A stretch of 58,994 nt of DNA from a bacterium. GTDB taxonomy: Bacteria > Verrucomicrobiota > Kiritimatiellia > CAIKKV01 > CAITUY01. This document shows, in pieces, positions 7,951 through 15,605 of the stretch. Position 1 is the stretch's first letter; each line of letters opens with the position of its first letter. The stretch spans positions 1 to 58,994 of the forward strand of contig JBAWZF010000017.1 in NCBI GenBank assembly GCA_037143175.1, read 5' to 3'. A program made the translations under genes and the position numbers. Under the pieces are notes generated by a model, which was not told the DNA's origin, searched no databases, and saw only the letters and a program-made list of their open reading frames with translations.

Positions 7951-8748
7951 TTAGATTTCGTTTAGCATGAAATTAAGCGGGTAATGCTTGCCGGTGGGGC
8001 GGGCATGCTTGAGCGCTTCGGTAACAAAACTTTTGGCGATGGCTACCGCCTCATGGAGATCTTCACCTTTTGCCAGGGAGGCTGTCAGGGCGGCGGAGAA
8101 AGTGCATCCAGTCCCGTGAGTCGTCCCGCGCAGTCGAACACGGGGGGCCGTGAAGAGGGTCAGTTCATTTTCCACGCAGAGCACATCCACAACTTTACCG
8201 CTGGCAAGATGTCCGCCTTTGGCCAGACAAGCCGTGCCGAAACGCTTGGAGATGATGAGGGCGGCCTTCTGGAGGGCTTTAAGGGAGGTGATCTTGCAGC
8301 TGGCTAAAATTTCAGCCTCATTTAAATTGGGTGTGATGACTGTGGCGAGCGGTAAAATTTCTCGGAACAGTGCCTCCATGGCATCCAGTTTAAGGAGGCG
8401 CGTCCCTGACGTGGAGACCATTACGGGATCCACAACAAGCGGGCCGCAGTTCACCCTTTTTAGAGTTTTCGCAACAGCATGAATAACATCTGCTGAGAAC
8501 AACATTCCCGTTTTAGTGGCGGCCACCGGAAATCCACTGGTGACAGCCTTGATCTGGGCTGTAATGAGTTTTGACGACACGGCCTCGATGCCTGTTACCG
8601 CATCAGGATTCTGGGCGGTAATGCAGGTGATGGCAGAGGTGCCGAAAACGCCCAGGGCGCAAAATGTCTTAAGATCTGCCTGAATACCCGCCCCACCGCC
8701 GCTGTCAGAGCCGGCGATGGTGAGAGTGACAGGGATGCGGGTGTTCAC
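7951..8748 (-). CDS. thiD: Hydroxymethylpyrimidine/phosphomethylpyrimidine kinase
   Basis: A 265-residue protein of the ribokinase superfamily. It phosphorylates HMP and HMP-phosphate to HMP-diphosphate in thiamine synthesis. The N-terminus TIAGSDSGGGAGIQADLKTF is the ThiD substrate-binding signature; the C-terminal GTTHGTGCTFSAAL contains the catalytic Asp-less GTGC anion hole typical of ThiD. The length is normal. The start is GTG at 8748, overlapping the argG stop by four bases (GTGA), so it is the last gene of the arginine operon. No other thiamine gene is near, and its presence in an arginine operon is unusual. Confidence 0.93.
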   Translation of the reverse strand: MNTRIPVTLTIAGSDSGGGAGIQADLKTFCALGVFGTSAITCITAQNPDAVTGIEAVSSKLITAQIKAVTSGFPVAATKTGMLFSADVIHAVAKTLKRVNCGPLVVDPVMVSTSGTRLLKLDAMEALFREILPLATVITPNLNEAEILASCKITSLKALQKAALIISKRFGTACLAKGGHLASGKVVDVLCVENELTLFTAPRVRLRGTTHGTGCTFSAALTASLAKGEDLHEAVAIAKSFVTEALKHARPTGKHYPLNFMLNEI

Positions 8749-9977
8749 GCTTTGATCTGCCCTGCCTTGGCCAGCGAAAGAGCTTCAACGCTCTGGATTT
8801 CTGCAAACCCCTGAGAGCTGACCGGATTCAGGCCGGCGCTGGCTTCCATGGAGGAATCTGCCTCGTTGTAAAGCGAACCAGCACAGCCAGTCATGCTCAT
8901 GAAGAACAGATTGCCCTTGTAAAGTCCGAGCGTGACATTACCTGTTGCCGGGGCGGTCATCACCTCGATGGCGGCCATGGCGGCACGGGTGACAGGGTCG
9001 AAATACCGACCGTCGTAAATCTGATCTGCCACCAGTTTTGAAAGCTGCTGGAATAGCAAGGTGGAACGACGATCCATGACCGCCTGATAAAGCTGGCGGA
9101 CGGCGGTACCGAGAAGTTCCATGCCTGGAGCCTCGTAGACACCACGGCTCTTGGTGCCGATGATACGGTTCTCGAGGGCATTTTTCATACCGATACCATT
9201 GCGGCCACCAATGCGGTTGGCTTCAACCATGGCTTCGAGCGGGGATACCTTGCGTCCGTTAATAGCGACGCAGCGGCCACATTCGAAGGTCATGGTGACA
9301 TCTTCGACAGCATCGGGCGCCTTTTGGGGCCAAACCCCCATGGTGGTTTCAACAATGGTGCAGGGCGTTTCAATGCTTTCCAGATCTTCGGCTTCATGGG
9401 AGAGACCGGCAAGATTAGCATCCGTGGAGTAGCGTTTCTTTCCCCCCATAGTGGCTTCAATCCCGAACTTGGCAAGGTAGTCGGCCATCTGGGTACGACC
9501 TGCGAACTCTTTCAGGAGGGCAGGATCGCGCCAAGGGGCATAGACCTTCATGTCAGGGGCCAACACGTTCGTATAACGCTCAAAGCGCATCTGATCATTG
9601 CCGCGGCCAGTGGCGCCATGGGTCAGAACCGTGCAGCCATGTTGTTTCATGGCGGGGATCAACCCGCGCACAGTGACGGCGCGGGCGATGCCGGTCGAGT
9701 TCCAGTAGCCGCCATCGTACATGGCTTGAGCTTTGATCACATCGAAACAGGCCTCCGCCATCTCCTTTTTCAAGTCGACAATGAAGGTTTGGGCTCCGCA
9801 AGGATCCATCTTCTTGCGGATATCGGTGATATCAACCTCATCAGGCTGGCCTAGATCTGCAGTGAAACAGGTGACATTGACGCCCATCTCCACCATTTTC
9901 TTGGTGATCGTACGGCTATCCAAGCCCCCGGATACACAGACGCCAACTTTTTTACCTTTAAGCGCAGTGATGACCAT
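8745..9977 (-). CDS. argG: Argininosuccinate synthase
   Basis: A 410-residue enzyme that joins citrulline and aspartate using ATP, the penultimate step of arginine synthesis. The N-terminal PP-loop is VCVSGGLDSRTITKKM; GATGRGNDQMRFE and YSTDANLAGLSHEAEDLE are family motifs. An in-frame ATG upstream would add 29 residues, but the ATG at 9977 has AAGGAG spaced 7 bases before it and starts right at the family N-terminus. It sits between argD (10 bases) and thiD (4-base overlap). argH, which should take its product, is not in this window. Confidence 0.95.
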   Translation of the reverse strand: MVITALKGKKVGVCVSGGLDSRTITKKMVEMGVNVTCFTADLGQPDEVDITDIRKKMDPCGAQTFIVDLKKEMAEACFDVIKAQAMYDGGYWNSTGIARAVTVRGLIPAMKQHGCTVLTHGATGRGNDQMRFERYTNVLAPDMKVYAPWRDPALLKEFAGRTQMADYLAKFGIEATMGGKKRYSTDANLAGLSHEAEDLESIETPCTIVETTMGVWPQKAPDAVEDVTMTFECGRCVAINGRKVSPLEAMVEANRIGGRNGIGMKNALENRIIGTKSRGVYEAPGMELLGTAVRQLYQAVMDRRSTLLFQQLSKLVADQIYDGRYFDPVTRAAMAAIEVMTAPATGNVTLGLYKGNLFFMSMTGCAGSLYNEADSSMEASAGLNPVSSQGFAEIQSVEALSLAKAGQIKA

Positions 9978-9987
9978 GATCCGCTCC

Positions 9988-11205
9988 TTATTCGTCGTCT
10001 GAGGCCCGCTCCACGCCGTGCATATCTGCAAGGGCGTCATCAATGATATCCAATGCCTCTTCAATGTCGCTGCTCTTAATGTTCAGCGGGGGAAGGAAGC
10101 GAACCACCGTTTCATGTGTAGGGATGGCCAGCAAGCCCATCTCGCGCAGGGATTGGCAGAGTGCCTTGGCCGGTTGATCCAGAACCAGACCAACCATCAG
10201 TCCGAAACTGCGAACTTCCGTGACGTGTTCGTAGGCCGTGACAAATTCCTGCAGGCCATCAGCGAAGAGCTTGCCCATTTCGGCGGCATGTTTGACAAGT
10301 TTTTCCTCTTCGATCACGCCCAAGGTGGCGAGGGCGGCGGTGCAGGCCAGGGGCGAACCCCCGAAGGTGCTCGCATGTTTGCCGGGCTGGAAGACATCCG
10401 CCAACTTGGCATTCGTAACAATACCGCCAACTGGATAACCGCTGCCCAGTGATTTCGCCAGGGAGAAGGCGTCCGGCAACACACCGGAGGCTTGGAAAGC
10501 GAACCAGTTTCCGGTACGCCCGAGTCCGCATTGAACTTCGTCAAAGAACAACAGAATTTGCTTCTCGTCGCACAGGGTGCGAAGTTCCTTGAGGAACTCA
10601 TGTGTGGCACCCACCACGCCGCCTTCGCCCTGGACGGCTTCGACGAGAATGGCTGCTGTGCGGCCGCTGATGACCTTTTTGACGGAGTCGAGATTGTTCA
10701 ATTCAGCATAGAGGAAGCCATCGGGAATGGGTTCAAATCCATCCTGATACTTGGTTTGACCGGTAGCGGCCAGGGTGGCCAGTGTGCGGCCATGGAACGA
10801 ATTATTCATGGAGATGATCTCGTACTTGCCTTCATCGCTGCCCCACAGGCGGGCGAGTTTAATGAGGGCCTCATTGGCCTCGGCACCCGAGTTGCAGAAG
10901 AAGCACTTGCCGTCGAGCCCGGATACGGATACGAGCTTTTCGGCCAACGTGCCATGAAACTCGTTATTATACAAATTTGAGACATGGATCAGCTTGGCGG
11001 CCTGATTCTGAATGGCTTGCACGACCTTGGGGTGGCAATGGCCGACATTCTGGCAGGCGATGCCGCCAACAAAATCCATGTATACTTTGCCGTCATTGTC
11101 CCACACGCGGGAGCCCTTGCCCTTGACGAGTACGAGACTGGGGGTGGTATAGGTGGGTATTACGTATTTCTGGTATTTGGTTATGATGTCTGTGCTTGTT
11201 GTCAT
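9988..11205 (-). CDS. argD: Acetylornithine aminotransferase (class III PLP)
   Basis: A 405-residue PLP enzyme that converts N-acetylglutamate semialdehyde to N-acetylornithine. Family landmarks are CFFCNSGAEANEALIKLAR (PLP phosphate contact), NNSFHGRTLATLAATGQ, LLFFDEVQCGLGRTG with the PLP-contacting Asp, and FSLAKSLGSGYPVGG carrying the Schiff-base Lys. The start ATG at 11205 overlaps the argB stop by four bases. Related class III transaminases (GABA, ornithine) look alike, but the operon settles the assignment. Confidence 0.95.
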   Translation of the reverse strand: MTTSTDIITKYQKYVIPTYTTPSLVLVKGKGSRVWDNDGKVYMDFVGGIACQNVGHCHPKVVQAIQNQAAKLIHVSNLYNNEFHGTLAEKLVSVSGLDGKCFFCNSGAEANEALIKLARLWGSDEGKYEIISMNNSFHGRTLATLAATGQTKYQDGFEPIPDGFLYAELNNLDSVKKVISGRTAAILVEAVQGEGGVVGATHEFLKELRTLCDEKQILLFFDEVQCGLGRTGNWFAFQASGVLPDAFSLAKSLGSGYPVGGIVTNAKLADVFQPGKHASTFGGSPLACTAALATLGVIEEEKLVKHAAEMGKLFADGLQEFVTAYEHVTEVRSFGLMVGLVLDQPAKALCQSLREMGLLAIPTHETVVRFLPPLNIKSSDIEEALDIIDDALADMHGVERASDDE

Positions 11206-12074
11206 TCTATGATCTCCGTTCCTACTCCTTGTTCCGTAAAAATCTCCAGCAGCAGCGAATGCGGCAGCCGGCCGTCAATAATATGAATCTTCCTCACTCC
11301 CGCCGCCAACGCCTCCATGCAACTTTTGATTTTTGGCAGCATGCCGCCATCAATCACCTTGCTGGCGATCAACTCTTCCACTTCCTTAATGTGAAGGGTT
11401 GAAAGCAATGTGGAGTCATCCGTACGATCTTTCAGCAGACCCGGCACATCCGAAAGGAAGGCCAGTTTCCGTGCTCGCAGTTCTCTGGCAACCGCTGCGG
11501 CCGCATCGTCTGCATTTAAATTGTAAAGTTTACCATCAGGCCCGTTGCCGAGTGGGGTGATGACCGGGATAATCTCGTTACGCAGGCATTCCAGAATGGG
11601 GGCCGCATGCACGTGCTTGATTTCCCCCACATAGCCCCAGTCCAGAACTTCCCCGGTGGTCGGGTCGGTGACCGTTCGCTTTTCAACCTCGAAAATAGTA
11701 TTGCCGTCAATGCGCTTGGCCTTGGCGCCTTTGGCGTTAAGGATCTCTAGCAATGAAGCGTTGACCTTATCCCGAATGGTGGTCTCGACAACTTTGATGG
11801 TGGCTTCATCTGTAACTCGTAGACCACGGACAAACTGAGGCTGAAGCCCCGCATCGGTCATCGCCTTGGAGATGGCTTTCCCTCCGCCGTGCACCAGAAC
11901 GGGCTTCATGCCGACGCATTCCATGAAGGTGACGTCAGCAAGGATATTCTCCACATTTCGACGTTCTTCCATGGCACTGCCGCCGAATTTGACGACAATG
12001 ATCGCATTCCGGAAGTCCTGGATATACGGGAGGGCTTCTATCAGCACATCAGCTTTGGCGATCGCTCGTTGCAT
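11202..12074 (-). CDS. argB: N-acetylglutamate kinase
   Basis: A 290-residue amino acid kinase that phosphorylates N-acetylglutamate, often the arginine-feedback-controlled step. The motifs VVKFGGSAM near residue 28 and VLVHGGGKAIS near 60 are the ATP and substrate glycine loops; NLNADDAAAAVA is also typical. The N-terminal helix before the kinase fold (about 1-25) is the feature of arginine-sensitive hexameric forms, so feedback control is likely but inferred. It overlaps argJ upstream and argD downstream, each by an ATGA. Confidence 0.95.
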   Translation of the reverse strand: MQRAIAKADVLIEALPYIQDFRNAIIVVKFGGSAMEERRNVENILADVTFMECVGMKPVLVHGGGKAISKAMTDAGLQPQFVRGLRVTDEATIKVVETTIRDKVNASLLEILNAKGAKAKRIDGNTIFEVEKRTVTDPTTGEVLDWGYVGEIKHVHAAPILECLRNEIIPVITPLGNGPDGKLYNLNADDAAAAVARELRARKLAFLSDVPGLLKDRTDDSTLLSTLHIKEVEELIASKVIDGGMLPKIKSCMEALAAGVRKIHIIDGRLPHSLLLEIFTEQGVGTEIIE

Positions 12075-13294
12075 CAGGTCATATACTCCGCGTTGATGGC
12101 GACGTAATCCTTGCTGAGGTCGCAGGTGTAAACCGTATGGCTGGCCTTCCCGGACTGCAGATCAACCGTTACCGTGAATTCCTTTTTTGCATAGACCTGT
12201 TCAAGATCCTTGAGTGATGCCCCGTCGGCGGCTTTTCCACCTTGAACAGCGCAGACGTCGTCAAAGGTGATGTTGACGCGGCCTTCCTCGATACGGGCGC
12301 CGGAATAGCCGATGGCGCACATCAGCCGGCCCCAATTGGGATCGCCCCCATTCCAGGCAGTTTTCACGAGAGCGGATTTGGCAATGGCCCGGGCGGCGAC
12401 AAGGGCGTCATGTCGGGTGGCGGCACCCGTGACGGTGACGGTGACAAACTTAGTTGCGCCTTCACCATCTTTCACGATCTTGATGGCCAATTCGTGGCAG
12501 ACAGTCTCGACGGCGTGGCAGAATTTTTTCCAGTCAGCATGCTTCTTCTGGAGTAACTCTGTGCCTGCAACGCCATTTGCCAGCATCAGAACGGTGTCAT
12601 TGGTGCTTTCGTCCCCATCAACGATAATGCGGTTAAAGCTGAGATCCACGGCATGTCGCAAACAGTCCTGCAGGGCACGCTGATCGACAGCGGCATCCGT
12701 AGTGATGAACGCGAGCATGGTGGCCATGTTCGGGGCGATCATGCCCGAGCCCTTTGTAATGCCGGCGATAGTAACGGGTTTTCCGCCAATGGTCAGTGTG
12801 ACAGCCACTTCTTTCTTCACCAGGTCGGTGGTGAGAATGGCTTCCGCCACGGCGGCGCCGCCGGTGGGGGAAAGCGCTTTGGCCAAAGCGGGTAGGGCGC
12901 TTTCTATCTTATTCATGGGCAACGGGATGCCGATGGTGCCGGTGGAGCATACAAAGACCAGGTTTTTGCCAATATTAAGGGTGGCGGCGGTCAACTCGGC
13001 CATACGTTCGGCATCCTGAAAGCCTTGTTCGCCGGTGCAGGCATTGGCGCATCCGGCATTGATGATAATCGCTTGAGCCTGGCCCCAGATGAGATTGCGT
13101 TCACAGAGCTTTACCGGGGGAGCCTTGACGCGATTGCTGGTGAATGTGCCTGCCACGGTGGCCGATACATCGGATACAAGCAGGGATAAATCATCCCGCT
13201 TCCGGCTTTCCTTGATGCCTGCCCGGATGGTTGCCGCCTTAAATCCCAACGGTGTGGTTACGCCACCCTCGATAAATCTCTGGTCTGTTTTCAT
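12074..13294 (-). CDS. argJ: Bifunctional ornithine acetyltransferase / N-acetylglutamate synthase
   Basis: A 406-residue protein of the ArgJ family, which recycles the acetyl group from acetylornithine to glutamate. It self-cleaves at a conserved Thr; here the motif KGSGMIAPNMATMLAF provides it (T in ATML). I choose the ATG at 13294 (MKTDQRFIEGGVT), preceded by CGGAGT about 8 bases before it, over an ATG 10 residues upstream. It is the first gene of the leftward arginine operon. argC, usually its neighbour, is missing from this operon. Confidence 0.95.
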   Translation of the reverse strand: MKTDQRFIEGGVTTPLGFKAATIRAGIKESRKRDDLSLLVSDVSATVAGTFTSNRVKAPPVKLCERNLIWGQAQAIIINAGCANACTGEQGFQDAERMAELTAATLNIGKNLVFVCSTGTIGIPLPMNKIESALPALAKALSPTGGAAVAEAILTTDLVKKEVAVTLTIGGKPVTIAGITKGSGMIAPNMATMLAFITTDAAVDQRALQDCLRHAVDLSFNRIIVDGDESTNDTVLMLANGVAGTELLQKKHADWKKFCHAVETVCHELAIKIVKDGEGATKFVTVTVTGAATRHDALVAARAIAKSALVKTAWNGGDPNWGRLMCAIGYSGARIEEGRVNITFDDVCAVQGGKAADGASLKDLEQVYAKKEFTVTVDLQSGKASHTVYTCDLSKDYVAINAEYMT

Positions 13295-13543
13295 TCGTGT
13301 TACTCCGCCAAAAAAGCGGGTCACTATCGGAAATCTGGCGATGAAAGTCGAATAGAAAAGAAGAGGGGGTGTGCGGGAGAGGTTAGGGGTTAGTCGTTAC
13401 AGGGTATTAGTTAATAAAATATTAATATAAAATAATATAATAAATCATGGAGTTATCCGTTATACGATTTAAGAGGGTGCATTTTAAACCGGGAGCAGAG
13501 GTTGCGTTTCGGGGGCATTCTTATCTAACTGGAGAAAAAACAA
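13295..13543. other. Divergent intergenic region with an AT-rich tract
   Basis: This region separates argJ (leftward) from the unknown gene at 13544 (rightward). Bases 13400-13447 are almost purely A/T and contain a TATAAT-like box facing right, but without a clear partner at -35. Both promoters presumably lie here. I could not identify an ArgR-type box with confidence. Confidence 0.4.
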
Positions 13544-14143
13544 ATGAGCACAGACACAGCGAACCGGGGGAATGGAGCAACGAAGGCACGGGAACAGAAA
13601 CTTGCATTTTATCACCCTAATGCGGCAGGGAATGGGGTGGCCCTGCAACTCGAGCCGCGGGTGAATCGGAGGGAATCGGATCGGTATAACTGTTTTTTCT
13701 TTGAGATGGCAGCTCAGAAAACGATTTCTGAACGTGATGGAGACAAGCGAGTGATGCCCACCTTTGATTGGGCCAATAAATTAACGGTGAAGCTGGATTT
13801 TGCCGATATCTGTGAGATGTTGATGGTTCTGGAGGGACGGCAGGAGCGGGCGGGCGGGCAGAAAAACGGCATCTACCATGATAGTGATAAGGCGAATACA
13901 ATCATCACCTTCAGTAAAATTCCAGAAAAGGGCGGCTATTCCTTTGGGTTATCGCGCAAGGATAAGGAATCCGGCCAGCTGACCCGCTTGAATATCGGGC
14001 TTAGTGAGGCGGAAGCGCTTGGACTGAAGACCCTTGTTCAAACCGGCCTCTTCTTCATCACCTTCCACACGCATCTGTTTCCGGGAAGGGAAAGACAGGA
14101 TTTAGGTGCGATTCAGGATTCAGCATGTGAACCCGGGAAATAA
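13544..14143 (+). CDS. Hypothetical protein, possible small nucleic-acid-binding fold
   Basis: A 199-residue soluble protein with no signal peptide or membrane segment. The core (about 20-175) looks like beta-strands separated by charged loops: LAFYHPNAAGNGVALQLEP, a stretch ending NCFFFEMAAQK, FDWANKLTVKLDFADICEML, then TIITFSKIPEKGGYSFGLSR and LFFITFHTHLF. This strand-rich layout reminds me of Whirly/PurA-like single-strand binders, but that is a guess with no motif to prove it. GGAG lies 10 bases before the ATG. The last residues (after about 185) are encoded by a simple repeat-like stretch (GATTCAGGATTCAG), so the original C-terminus may have changed. Confidence 0.7.
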   Translation: MSTDTANRGNGATKAREQKLAFYHPNAAGNGVALQLEPRVNRRESDRYNCFFFEMAAQKTISERDGDKRVMPTFDWANKLTVKLDFADICEMLMVLEGRQERAGGQKNGIYHDSDKANTIITFSKIPEKGGYSFGLSRKDKESGQLTRLNIGLSEAEALGLKTLVQTGLFFITFHTHLFPGRERQDLGAIQDSACEPGK

Positions 14144-14175
14144 AAAGGAGGAGAATAAAGAAAGGGTATTCCTGC

Positions 14176-14197
14176 AGTATTCTGAATTCAGAATACT
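14176..14197. repeat. Perfect 22-bp palindrome (C-type repeat)
   Basis: The arms are AGTATTCTGAA and TTCAGAATACT, directly abutting, between a gene end and the tRNA-Cys gene. Related GAATTC/GGATTC units occur at 14106-14122, 45630-45645 and 48590-48612. Confidence 0.7.
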
Positions 14198-14216
14198 GAC
14201 TACTAAATTGGAGAAA

Positions 14217-14290
14217 TGGAGGCGCGGATCGGATTCGAACCGATGTGAGAGGTTTTGCAGACCCCTGCCTGGCCACTTGGCTACCGCGCC
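14217..14290 (-). tRNA. tRNA-Cys (anticodon GCA)
   Basis: A 74-base cloverleaf. The acceptor stem is GGCGCGG/CCGCGCC with U73 as discriminator (expected for tRNA-Cys) and an encoded CCA. The D-stem is GCC/GGC; the anticodon stem GGGGT/ACCTC holds the loop CTGCAAA with anticodon GCA; the T arm is ATCGG-TTCGAAT-CCGAT. All helices pair, apart from a G-U in the anticodon stem. Confidence 0.95.
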
Positions 14291-14309
14291 CTATAAAGGG
14301 AGGAAAATT

Positions 14310-14342
14310 TTGTGCCGCCGCAAATTTCATGCGGCGGCACAA
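14310..14342 (-). terminator. Rho-independent terminator of the small basic protein gene
   Basis: The 12-base perfect arms TTGTGCCGCCGC and GCGGCGGCACAA enclose a 9-base loop. On the minus strand the hairpin is followed by AAAATTTT. It lies just downstream of the stop at 14358. Confidence 0.75.
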
Positions 14343-14357
14343 AGAATCACATTCGTC

Positions 14358-14468
14358 TTATTTCTTCGCTTTGGCTTTAGGGGCCGCTGCTTTAACAGCG
14401 TCCTCTTTATTGCGAATTTGACGAATACGACGTTTACGTTTTGCTCTTGCTCTAAGTTGTTGTCCCAT
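14358..14468 (-). CDS. 36-residue Lys/Arg-rich protein
   Basis: This short gene reads MGQQLRARAKRKRRIRQI, then RNKEDAVKAAAPKAKAKK and TAA. Sixteen of its 36 residues are Lys or Arg. The ATG at 14466-14468 is clear and a strong terminator follows. Its composition and size are those of a ribosome- or nucleic-acid-associated peptide. I recall similar tiny proteins in Verrucomicrobia-like genomes, but without a search this is memory, not proof. It ends upstream of tRNA-Cys on the same strand, separated by the terminator. It is easy to miss in automatic annotation. Confidence 0.75.
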   Translation of the reverse strand: MGQQLRARAKRKRRIRQIRNKEDAVKAAAPKAKAKK

Positions 14469-14537
14469 AATGGGTGGGCTGAATATCAAACCCATGGCCC
14501 TCCTGTCAATGAATGATTGATGAAAAAGTGTTATTGG

Positions 14538-14604
14538 TTGTCAGTTATCAGTTAGTAAGGGAGAAATTCCTAAGAACAAATAACGATTAACCGATAACCC
14601 TTCA
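14538..14604. repeat. A-type simple repeat (TTATTGGTTGT / ACCGATAACC)
   Basis: It contains TTATTGGTTGTCAGTTATC and, inverted, GATTAACCGATAACCC. The same vocabulary occurs at 28868-28892, 30882-30914, 35927-35977, 42796-42824 and 55440-55524. Confidence 0.7.
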
Positions 14605-14669
14605 AAGCTCGACAGAGGGGGAGGGGAATAAGTACATTGCCACCCGTTTACTTGGAGACATAGAGACGA

Positions 14670-15605
14670 ATGCAGACAACTGTGATAGCGATAGCCAATC
14701 AAAAAGGTGGGGTGGGTAAGACGACTACAGCCGTCAATCTAGCCGCCTGTCTTGCGGAAAAACGCAAGGAGGTCCTGTTGGTGGACTTGGATCCCCAGGC
14801 CAATGCCACAAGCGGGTTGGGTTTACCCAAGGAGCCTGGTGCAAGTCTCTATGGCGCCCTGGTTGGTTCGGTTCAGGCTATGGATCTGATTCAGCCGACC
14901 TGTGTCAATCATCTCAGTGTGATCCCTTCCGAAATTGATCTGGCCGGGGCAGAGGTGGAAATTGCCCGCGGTGATCACTATCTCCATCGTTTGAGGGATG
15001 TCCTTGCGGGTGTGATCGCTTCCGGGCGCTTTGACTTCATCATCCTGGATTGTTCTCCGTCACTGGGTATTTTGACCATGAATGTGCTGGCCGCTGCTCA
15101 CTCCGTAATCATTCCGCTTCAAGCCGAGTATTATGCCCTCGAAGGGTTGAGCGTTATGACGCGTCTGATTCAGCAGTTGAATGACAATGCCGTGAATCCC
15201 GGGCTCCAATTGGAGGGGATTGTCATGACCATGTATGATGGCCGGACAAATTTATCCCAGCAGGTGGTGCAGGAAGTGGTACGACATTTTGGTGATAAAG
15301 TGTATGAGACGCTCATTCCTCGCAATGTGCGCCTGAGCGAAGCCCCGAGTTTTGGCAAGCCGATCATTACCTACAATCCCCTTTGCACAGGTGCCGTAGC
15401 TTATCGTCAATTGGCGCGTGAATTTCTCGCCCGGCGCAAAGATGGGGCTGCCGAGGATGAGGCGGATGGTGGGGTTGGCTTCAAGTTGAAGTCCCCCTTC
15501 GACAAACCGCTCCAGATAGAGGCGCCTGCTTTCGTCAGTGTGGTGCCGCCAGCTCCAGAAGCAACGGCCATGATGGCAGAGGAGACGAGTTATGCCTCCC
15601 TCTAA
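14670..15605 (+). CDS. parA: ParA/Soj-family chromosome partition ATPase
   Basis: A 311-residue deviant Walker-A ATPase: KGGVGKTT at about 12-19, the Walker A' LVDLDPQANAT at about 37-47, and FIILDCSPSLG at about 125-135. ParA proteins bind non-specific DNA as ATP dimers and are released by ParB-stimulated hydrolysis, which creates gradients that move or position chromosomes. Family members end near residue 255; here about 50 extra residues follow, acidic then Pro/Ala-rich, without a known motif. The next gene starts 14 bases before its end. It is likely the housekeeping Soj, but the odd partner makes a special role possible. Confidence 0.93.
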   Translation: MQTTVIAIANQKGGVGKTTTAVNLAACLAEKRKEVLLVDLDPQANATSGLGLPKEPGASLYGALVGSVQAMDLIQPTCVNHLSVIPSEIDLAGAEVEIARGDHYLHRLRDVLAGVIASGRFDFIILDCSPSLGILTMNVLAAAHSVIIPLQAEYYALEGLSVMTRLIQQLNDNAVNPGLQLEGIVMTMYDGRTNLSQQVVQEVVRHFGDKVYETLIPRNVRLSEAPSFGKPIITYNPLCTGAVAYRQLAREFLARRKDGAAEDEADGGVGFKLKSPFDKPLQIEAPAFVSVVPPAPEATAMMAEETSYASL

